This document shows, piece by piece, positions 1-5,348 of a DNA stretch of 5,919 nt (positions are counted from its first letter, which is position 1; the number at the start of each line of letters is the position of its first letter). Origin of the DNA: SLAN01 sp046545955 (GTDB lineage: Bacteria > Spirochaetota > Spirochaetia > DSM-27196 > SKKC01). The notes below the pieces were generated by a model. The model was not told where the DNA came from, searched no databases, and saw only the letters and a list, made by a program, of their open reading frames with translations. The position numbers and the translations under genes are program-made. The stretch is taken from NCBI GenBank assembly GCA_046545955.1, contig JBKGYS010000146.1, positions 1 to 5,919 of the forward strand, written 5' to 3'.

Positions 1-200
1 TTCGCGACCTTGTGAAACTTTCCGTCATCGACTTCGAGCAGAGTATGGAGAATCCTGCGCTGGACCGGCTTGAGCCCGTCATCGATATCGGGAATCGCCC
101 GGTCCTTTATGACGTAGCTCGCGTATTCGAGAAAATTATTATTGAACAGTTTATTTACGTATGCCATTCGTGTGCGTATGCTTCCGGCTTCCGTCGCCAT
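1..200 (-). CDS. parC: DNA topoisomerase IV subunit A (ParC/GyrA family), N-terminal fragment cut by window edge
   Basis: This is the breakage-reunion subunit of a type IIA topoisomerase, which cuts and rejoins both DNA strands and partners the ParE encoded just upstream. Only the first 66 codons lie in the window; the gene continues past base 1. Visible are EYASYVIKDRAIPDIDDG (residues 25-42) and LKPVQRRILHTL (43-54), the conserved opening of the GyrA/ParC DNA-binding domain, followed by DDGKFHKVA (58-66). The catalytic tyrosine and the quinolone-determining serine are outside the window. The wording DGKFHKVA is what I recall from spirochaete and Bacteroidota ParC rather than GyrA. The start chosen is the ATG at 200, 13 bp after the parE stop, with only a weak GGCGAA ahead of it. 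A second in-frame ATG at 167 (MAYVNKLF) is equally close to the conserved core and may be the true start. It is presumably co-transcribed and translationally coupled with parE. Confidence 0.9.
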   Translation of the reverse strand, partial: MATEAGSIRTRMAYVNKLFNNNFLEYASYVIKDRAIPDIDDGLKPVQRRILHTLLEVDDGKFHKVA

Positions 201-213
201 TTCGCCGGGCAGG

Positions 214-2121
214 CTATACCAGATTCTCCATAATGAACTCGCGCCTCTGGGGCGTGTTCTTTCCCATGTAGAAGGTGAGCGTCTCCCTGATATTCTTAAT
301 GCTCTTGACCGATACCTGCTCGAGTCTCATATCCGGACCGATGAAACGGCCGAACTCACTCGGCGAAATCTCGCCGAGTCCTTTGAACCGTGTGACCTCG
401 GGCGATGACAACTCTTTTACCGCCTGCTCGCGCTCCTTCGGACTGTAGCAGTAGCGCGTCTCCTTTTTGTTCCGTACTCGGAACAGCGGCGTCTCGAGGA
501 TATAGATATGGCCCGCTACCACGAGCTCTTCGAAGTAATTGAGAAAAAAGGTCAAAAGGAGATTGCGAATATGGAATCCGTCGTGGTCGGCATCCGTCGC
601 GATTACGACTCTCGCGTAGCGCAGGCCCTCGATGTCGTTCTCTATACCGAGCGCCATCATCATGTTGTAGAGCTCTTCGTTCTTGTAGAGATCCGCCCGC
701 CTACGCCCGAACACGTTCTGAGGCTTGCCTCGAAGGCTGAAAATCGCCTGGGTGTAGACGTCGCGCGAACTGACCATACTGCCCGAGGCGCTCTGTCCCT
801 CCGTTATGAAGATGGTCGACTCGTCACCCTTTTCGCCGTCCTGAAGGTGGTACTTGCAATCCTTCAGGTTGGGAATCTTCAACGCGATCTTGCGTGCGTT
901 CTCCTTTGCGTCCTTCTTGACCGCCTGAAGCTCCTTTCGAAGCCGTTCGTTATTGGCGATCTTATCGGCGATGCGCCTGGCGGCGTCCTTATTGCGATGC
1001 AGAAAATCAACGACCGCTGATCTTGTCTCATTCACGATCCAGGCGCGAATCTCGGTGTTGCCGAGCTTGTTTTTCGTCTGGCTTTCGAATACTGGATTAG
1101 TAAGCTTCACCGCAATGGCCGCCGCGATTCCTTCGCGAACATCCACGCCTGAGTACTGTTTACGCGCGAACTCGTTGACGCCCTTAAGAATTCCCTCCCG
1201 GAACGCGGAAAGATGCGTTCCTCCGTCGGAGGTGAACTGTCCGTTTACAAAACTGAAGTAGGTTTCACCGTAGTTGTCGGTATGGGTAAAACTGAACTCG
1301 ATCTGATCGCCTCGGAAATGGCCCATATCGTACAACGCCTCTTCGCCGATCTCGGCGGAAAGCAGATCGTAGAGTCCGTTGTCACTCTGAAAACGCTGCA
1401 CTGACGAGCCGTTTGTCTTCAACGTCAGCATGAGTCCGGCATTCAAGTAGGCGTAATTCCACAGGCGGTGCTCAATAAACTCGCTGCCGTACGCGTACTC
1501 GCCGAAAATCTCGGGGTCCGGTTCGAACTCGACGTAGGTACCGTTTCGTTCCTTCGCGGTCTTGCCCTGCTTCTGCTCGACGAGCGCACCCTTCTCAAAA
1601 CGCGCTTCGGAATACTTTCCATCGCGCACCGCGCGCACACGAAACTCGCTCGACAGCGCGTTCACCGCCTTGGTGCCTACACCATTGAGGCCAACGGAAA
1701 ACTGAAAAACCTCGTCGTTGTATTTAGCGCCGGTGTTTATGACACTGACACATTCGACAATTTTCCCGAGCGGTATGCCGCGGCCATAGTCGCGAACGGC
1801 GACACGGTTTCCGTTCAGCACAATCTCGATCCGTTTGCCGTGTCCCATAATATACTCGTCGACCGCGTTGTCTATGACCTCCTTCAGCAGAATGTATATC
1901 CCGTCGTCAGGGTTATCCCCATTTCCGAGTCGGCCGATATACATGCCGGTGCGAAGCCGAATGTGTTCGAGTGAGCTGAGCGTTTTGATTTTGCTTTCGT
2001 CGTACGCCGTCGGCGAGGCGCCGTTCGACGGTACGTTCGAACCCTTCCCGGTTGCTTCTCGAGTGCTTTTCGCACCGTTTTTCGCCCCGCCGCCGCGTGT
2101 CTTACTCTGCTTAGTTGCCAT
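214..2121 (-). CDS. parE: DNA topoisomerase IV subunit B (ParE), ATPase and TOPRIM subunit
   Basis: This 635-residue protein is the ATP-driven subunit of topoisomerase IV, which decatenates and relaxes DNA with ParC. Domains in order: a basic, low-complexity N-terminal tail (about 1-40); a GHKL ATPase with EVIDNAVDEY (81-90, catalytic Glu and Mg-binding Asn), VRDYGRGIP (109-117) and GLNGVGTKAVNAL (145-157); a transducer domain (about 215-400); and TOPRIM with EGQSASGS (441-448), DADHDG (510-515) and RFKGLGEISP (578-587). Length and the lack of the large GyrB insert favour ParE over GyrB. The ATG at 2121 (MATKQ) was chosen. The frame stays open to a TTG at 2190, but the extra 23 residues look like translated leader. 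No strong Shine-Dalgarno site precedes the ATG. Unusually, the motif normally written EGDSA has Gln at 443, and Arg replaces the Lys of LKGK (LRGK). It is the first gene of a parE-parC unit, with 13 bp to parC. Confidence 0.94.
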   Translation of the reverse strand: MATKQSKTRGGGAKNGAKSTREATGKGSNVPSNGASPTAYDESKIKTLSSLEHIRLRTGMYIGRLGNGDNPDDGIYILLKEVIDNAVDEYIMGHGKRIEIVLNGNRVAVRDYGRGIPLGKIVECVSVINTGAKYNDEVFQFSVGLNGVGTKAVNALSSEFRVRAVRDGKYSEARFEKGALVEQKQGKTAKERNGTYVEFEPDPEIFGEYAYGSEFIEHRLWNYAYLNAGLMLTLKTNGSSVQRFQSDNGLYDLLSAEIGEEALYDMGHFRGDQIEFSFTHTDNYGETYFSFVNGQFTSDGGTHLSAFREGILKGVNEFARKQYSGVDVREGIAAAIAVKLTNPVFESQTKNKLGNTEIRAWIVNETRSAVVDFLHRNKDAARRIADKIANNERLRKELQAVKKDAKENARKIALKIPNLKDCKYHLQDGEKGDESTIFITEGQSASGSMVSSRDVYTQAIFSLRGKPQNVFGRRRADLYKNEELYNMMMALGIENDIEGLRYARVVIATDADHDGFHIRNLLLTFFLNYFEELVVAGHIYILETPLFRVRNKKETRYCYSPKEREQAVKELSSPEVTRFKGLGEISPSEFGRFIGPDMRLEQVSVKSIKNIRETLTFYMGKNTPQRREFIMENLV

Positions 2122-2304
2122 AGTGCTTTCAGGTAAAATAGCAGGAGTCGACCGGGAAACACAAACCACGTTCGCCGTGCGGCTGCGCAAGCCCCTTGCC
2201 CCCGGAATCGATCCTGGGTATTGTTTAACTCTCCATTAACATAATTCGCCCGCGTCAGGACGACCCGAGTAATCATCGCTAATCGCTGAAGAAGGTACCC
2301 GTGC
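2122..2304. promoter_or_regulatory. Divergent intergenic region between parE and the choline oxidase-like gene
   Basis: These 183 bp separate two divergently transcribed genes and must hold both promoters. Bases 2221-2246 are clearly AT-rich against the GC-rich surroundings. On the plus strand CATAAT (2240-2245) matches the -10 consensus at five of six bases, but the nearest -35-like TTGTTT (2221-2226) is only 13 bp upstream, so I do not call a promoter with confidence. TTAAC occurs twice in direct orientation, 11 bp apart (2225-2229 and 2236-2240). The choline oxidase-like gene has a good Shine-Dalgarno GAAGGT at 2291-2296, 8 nt before its ATG; parE has none of note. No riboswitch or RNA gene is recognisable. 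Confidence 0.4.
2201..2218. repeat. Imperfect 18-bp palindrome, possible operator
   Basis: CCCGGAATCGATCCTGGG reads as an even, 18-bp inverted repeat centred on ATCGAT, with seven of nine base pairs matching; the exceptions are one G-T and one A-C pair. It sits directly beside the AT-rich patch that probably holds a promoter, which is where a repressor operator would lie. It could also be chance, since GC-rich DNA often yields short palindromes, and no matching regulator gene is in the window. Confidence 0.25.
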
Positions 2305-3825
2305 ATGAGTAACGCATCTTACGATTATATCGTTGTCGGTGGTGGATCCGCCGGCGTGGTAGTGGCCGCGCGTCTGGCCGAAGACCGGCATCTTCGCATC
2401 GCGCTCGTCGAGGCCGGCCCCAACGATCGGGATATCCGGCAGATCCGGGAGCTTAGCCGGTGGCAATCGCTTCTCGAAAGCAGGTACGACTATAACTACG
2501 CGATAGAACCGCAGAGTCGCGGCAATTCATGCGTACGCCACAGCCGCGGAAGAATGCTCGGCGGCTGTAGCTCGCACAATTCGTGTATTTCCTTTGTAGC
2601 GCCCGACTACGATTTCGCCCGCTGGGCCGAGGTCGCCGGGGACACGTGGGACGCCGAGTCGGTACGCCCGTATTACGGGCGAGTACAGCAGATCGTGAAT
2701 CGCGAGCATTCGGAAAGCGGCAACGCGGCGGTGGAAGGATTCCTTTCGGCGGCCGCGCAGATAGGATTCCCCCGCACCGATTTTACAGGTCCCTTCGACG
2801 AGTCGGCAGGCTGGTTTCTTCTGAACAAACGGGGATACCTGCGCGAGTCCAGTTCCGCGGCGTACTTCCACGGCCAGGGGGGCATCCCTGAAAACATCAG
2901 CCTCTACTCCGAAACAACGGTTACCCGCCTTACCGGTGAACCGGAGGCGGATGGCACCTTTCGCGCAACGGGAGTGGAAACCTCCGCCGGGACGCTCTCG
3001 GCCGAACGCGAGGTGATCCTGTCGGCAGGCGCCTTCGATACGCCTAAGCTGCTTATGCTCTCGGGAATCGGACCGGACGGCGAGCTCGCCCGACACGGTA
3101 TTGAAACTCGCGTCGCGCTTGCCGGCGTCGGCCAACACCTGCTCGACCATCCGGAAGGCGTTGTTATTTTCGAGGCTGATGATCCGGTCCCGCCGGAGAC
3201 AAGCCAGCACTATGAGGCAGGCCTTTTCGCGCGGGTAGAAAAAGAGGCGGGCTGGCCCGACCTTATGCTGCATTTGGGAACGCAGTGTTTCGACATGCAC
3301 ACCGGGCCGGCCGGATATCCGAGCAGCGCCAACGCGATAAGCCTCACACCGAACGTCGCGCGCGCGAAAAGCGAGGGGGTTGTGCGCTTGAAGTCGGCCG
3401 ATCCGGTCGATCCGCCGAGCATCGACTTTCGCTACTTCACCGACCCATACGGATACGATGAGAAGATAATGATCGAAGGCATCAGGCTCTCCCGGCGACT
3501 CGCGGCGCAGGACGCGATGAAGCGGTGGGCACGACGAGAGCTTGCACCGGGGCCCGCCGTTCAAAGCGACCGGCAAATCGCCTCGTATATTCGAAAGACG
3601 CACAACACCGTGTACCATCCGGTCGGTACGTGCCGAATCGGTCGGGATGAAGACCCGATGGCGGTTGTCGACCCGATGCTTCGGGTGCGCGGCACAGCGG
3701 GGCTTCGCATCGCCGACGCGTCGGTGTTTCCTCACCTTACGAGCGTGAATCCGAACATGACGGTTTACATGGTCGGCGAGCGCTGCGCGGATTTTATTCG
3801 GGCCTCAGGCCACCCGCCGGGTTAG
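2305..3825 (+). CDS. Choline oxidase-like GMC family flavoprotein oxidoreductase
   Basis: This 506-residue FAD enzyme probably oxidises choline through betaine aldehyde to glycine betaine, an osmoprotectant, in the cytoplasm. The FAD-binding Rossmann motif GGGSAG is at residues 12-17. Lined up from memory with Arthrobacter globiformis choline oxidase, it matches over its whole length: Trp53 (W61), His91 in CSSHNSC (H99, covalent FAD link), Ser93 (S101), His282 and Glu284 in DHPEG (H310, and E312 that binds the trimethylammonium group), His323 (H351), Phe329 (F357), the VYHPVGT segment with catalytic His438 (H466), and Asn482 in VNPN (N510). The one recalled change is W331 to Tyr303. The match to these positions, not just to GMC motifs, separates it from BetA-type choline dehydrogenases. 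GAAGGT 8 nt upstream supports the ATG. It has no signal peptide. No betaine aldehyde dehydrogenase or choline transporter is adjacent, which fits an enzyme that does both steps. Its stop overlaps that of the converging kinase gene. A related alcohol as substrate cannot be excluded. Confidence 0.9.
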   Translation: MSNASYDYIVVGGGSAGVVVAARLAEDRHLRIALVEAGPNDRDIRQIRELSRWQSLLESRYDYNYAIEPQSRGNSCVRHSRGRMLGGCSSHNSCISFVAPDYDFARWAEVAGDTWDAESVRPYYGRVQQIVNREHSESGNAAVEGFLSAAAQIGFPRTDFTGPFDESAGWFLLNKRGYLRESSSAAYFHGQGGIPENISLYSETTVTRLTGEPEADGTFRATGVETSAGTLSAEREVILSAGAFDTPKLLMLSGIGPDGELARHGIETRVALAGVGQHLLDHPEGVVIFEADDPVPPETSQHYEAGLFARVEKEAGWPDLMLHLGTQCFDMHTGPAGYPSSANAISLTPNVARAKSEGVVRLKSADPVDPPSIDFRYFTDPYGYDEKIMIEGIRLSRRLAAQDAMKRWARRELAPGPAVQSDRQIASYIRKTHNTVYHPVGTCRIGRDEDPMAVVDPMLRVRGTAGLRIADASVFPHLTSVNPNMTVYMVGERCADFIRASGHPPG

Positions 3826-3836
3826 GCCGTCAGAGG
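3803..3836. terminator. Hairpin across the convergent stop codons, possible bidirectional terminator
   Basis: GGCCACCC (3808-3815) pairs with GGGT (3819-3822) and GGCC (3825-3828) around a three-base loop, leaving the TA of the stop codons bulged. CCTC (3803-3806) and GAGG (3833-3836) extend the stem beyond a small internal loop. The hairpin forms from either strand and lies exactly where two converging genes end. There is no T-tract on either side, so it is not a classic intrinsic terminator. It may instead protect 3' ends, or be chance in GC-rich sequence. Confidence 0.35.
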
Positions 3837-5249
3837 AAGCGTCACAGTAACGACCGCTCCGGAGTCGTTCGCGAGCGACACGTCGCCATTGTGCTGCTCG
3901 GCGAGCGAGCCTATGATTGTAATGCCGAGGCCATGCGAGCGTCGTTTCAAAAGCTCGTCGGGGAAGCCTGAACCGCTGTCCGAGATTACCAGCTTCACCG
4001 CCGCGCCGTCGCTCGAGGGTGCAATTGAGCCGCTAATCTCGATTGGTCCGCCTTCCGGGGCCGCATACTTGAGCGAGTTCGTCACAATCTCGTTAACAAT
4101 AAGTCCAATTGAAATGGCCAGGCGAGTCGAAAGCCTGAGCGGAGAAACGTCGATCTGTATGTGTACGTTGGAGTACACTCCGGCTCGGCGCATATCGTCT
4201 ACAAGCCGCCCGACGAGAGCCTTGAGATCGACCTCGCCTACCAGATCGTTTCGGTACAGCTGTTCGTAGATATCGCCCATAACGCCGATACGGTCGCGGG
4301 CTTCGTCAAGCGCCTGCGACGACGCCGGGCTCTCCAGTCGCGCCGCGTGGAGCGAAAGCATCGAGTTCACCAGGTTCAGGTCGTTCTTGATACGGTGGTG
4401 CACCTCGGTGAGAAGTAGCTGCTTCTCGCTGAGCGCCGTCTCGAGCATAGTTCGGGCTTCCACCCGGCCGGATACATCGTGATACGTTACCAGGACGCCG
4501 CGCGAAATGTTCGCGTCGCTATAATCGGCGGCGCGGCCTTCCACCCAGACGTATTTCCCATCCGGCAACAAATGGCGGCACTCGATAGTTTCGCTGTGTA
4601 ACGACTCCTTACCGATTGCTCGCAAGAACTCGTCGACTGCCGCGCGATCGTCCGGATGCAGAAACTTGCGAGCGGATCTACCGATTACATCCGCAGGCCT
4701 ATATCCGAACTGCTGTTCGATACTTGGGCTGGTGTACCGTACAATCCCGAACTCGTCTATAACGGTTACTACATCGCTCATCGTGCGGACAATAGATTCG
4801 TAGAAGTACGACCCGTACTCCGGCCCTGAGCCCCGCCCCCGAGCAACGGTCGAGTCGGTCTGCAGTCTCGAAAGTGGACGTATCCCGAGACTGAGAAGCA
4901 CCGGAATCAGTTTCGATATCTCTCCGCGGGGTGCGTAGGAAACCGCTTCAAACGGGCTTTTCCGATCGTCCTCGTCGGGGTCACTGTTGACGAGAAACAC
5001 AATGGGTATCCGGCTGCGTTTGCGCAGCGCCACGGCGGTATCGGCAGTATTCATCGAGCCTTTCAACTCAACGTCGACGATTACCACCGAAAAGCTCTCA
5101 CCGCGGTCCATAAGCGCTATTGCAGCCTCCCCATTCTCGACCCGTACAACCGGATACCCGGATTGCTCGAGAAACCGGCGCCGGTCGAGCGCCGTGATAG
5201 CGTGATGTTCGACGAGAAGCAATTGTTGCGATGCGCTGTTAGTGAGCAT
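3822..5249 (-). CDS. Sensor histidine kinase, REC-PAS-HisKA_2-HATPase_c
   Basis: This 475-residue soluble kinase has no membrane segment, so it should sense a cytoplasmic signal. Domains: receiver-like (about 9-125), PAS (about 147-262, with FGYRPADVIG at 181-190 and LHPDDR at 197-202), HisKA_2 (about 276-352) with phosphoacceptor His284 in TEVHHRIKND, and HATPase_c (about 370-473) with N-box VNEIVTNSLKYA (385-396), G1 DSGSGFP (424-430) and G2 HGLGI (439-443). The order resembles REC-PAS-HisKA_2 kinases common in spirochaetes and other bacteria. The receiver keeps a candidate Asp59, but the usual acidic pair is Glu14-His15, the Thr position is Val87, and the invariant Lys is Arg108, so phosphotransfer through it is doubtful. 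No partner response regulator is in the window. The start taken is the ATG at 5249, although the best Shine-Dalgarno site lies too far upstream for it. Its target and signal are unknown. Confidence 0.92.
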   Translation of the reverse strand: MLTNSASQQLLLVEHHAITALDRRRFLEQSGYPVVRVENGEAAIALMDRGESFSVVIVDVELKGSMNTADTAVALRKRSRIPIVFLVNSDPDEDDRKSPFEAVSYAPRGEISKLIPVLLSLGIRPLSRLQTDSTVARGRGSGPEYGSYFYESIVRTMSDVVTVIDEFGIVRYTSPSIEQQFGYRPADVIGRSARKFLHPDDRAAVDEFLRAIGKESLHSETIECRHLLPDGKYVWVEGRAADYSDANISRGVLVTYHDVSGRVEARTMLETALSEKQLLLTEVHHRIKNDLNLVNSMLSLHAARLESPASSQALDEARDRIGVMGDIYEQLYRNDLVGEVDLKALVGRLVDDMRRAGVYSNVHIQIDVSPLRLSTRLAISIGLIVNEIVTNSLKYAAPEGGPIEISGSIAPSSDGAAVKLVISDSGSGFPDELLKRRSHGLGITIIGSLAEQHNGDVSLANDSGAVVTVTLPLTA

Positions 5250-5348
5250 ATCGTCTGGCTTATCCGATATCCCTATTTGTAAACCTCCGGGGGATTGCCG
5301 TCTCTATACGAACCATGCGCCGTTTACTATTCTGTCACGCAAAGAGCC
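5250..5348. promoter_or_regulatory. Short divergent spacer between the kinase and the phosphatidyltransferase genes
   Basis: These 99 bp must carry the promoters of two divergent genes. TACTAT (5325-5330, plus strand) and TATAGA (5303-5308, minus strand) are weak -10 candidates at four of six matches, and neither has a well-spaced -35. GTGACA on the minus strand (5333-5338) matches the -35 consensus at five of six, but sits 24 bp from TATAGA. A pair of inverted 5-mers (5269-5273 and 5291-5295) flanks the kinase Shine-Dalgarno site. I cannot assign a specific promoter. Confidence 0.35.
5283..5288 (-). promoter_or_regulatory. Strong Shine-Dalgarno GGAGGT, displaced from the kinase ATG
   Basis: On the minus strand GGAGGT is the best ribosome binding sequence upstream of the kinase, but it ends 33 nt before the ATG at 5249. 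Its normal spacing (6 nt) falls on an in-frame ATA at 5276. Between that ATA and the ATG there are eight further sense codons and no stop; an in-frame TAG lies a few codons above. No ATG, GTG or TTG occurs in frame in that interval. Either the kinase starts at AUA, or the original start was lost, or the site is fortuitous. Confidence 0.4.

Noticed and set aside
508..1974. Plus-strand open frames of 170, 102 and 168 codons opposite parE
   Set aside because: They lie wholly within the conserved parE coding region, lack domain features and ribosome sites, and are frame shadows.
214..2121. Reading the ParE gene as DNA gyrase subunit B
   Set aside because: It is compact, lacks the GyrB insertion and pairs with an adjacent ParC-type subunit whose wording differs from GyrA (YASYVIKDRAIP rather than YAMSVIVDRALP).
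2122..2190. TTG start extending ParE by 23 residues
   Set aside because: The extra residues resemble no ParE N-terminus, the purine stretch is only about 1 nt from the TTG, and the ATG at 2121 gives a more plausible protein.
2181..2193. Small hairpin GGCT-GCGCA-AGCC in the divergent region
   Set aside because: Only a 4-bp stem with no T-tract; this occurs readily by chance and falls in the leader upstream of parE.
1884..2306. A 140-codon minus-strand frame spanning the parE start and the intergenic region
   Set aside because: It overlaps the true parE frame for most of its length, is Arg-rich with no motif, and has no matching family features.
2527..3735. A 402-codon open frame on the minus strand, antisense to the choline oxidase-like gene
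   Set aside because: The opposite strand encodes a clearly homologous full-length enzyme. The antisense protein has no recognisable motif, is rich in Arg and His, and is what codon bias in GC-rich DNA produces by chance.
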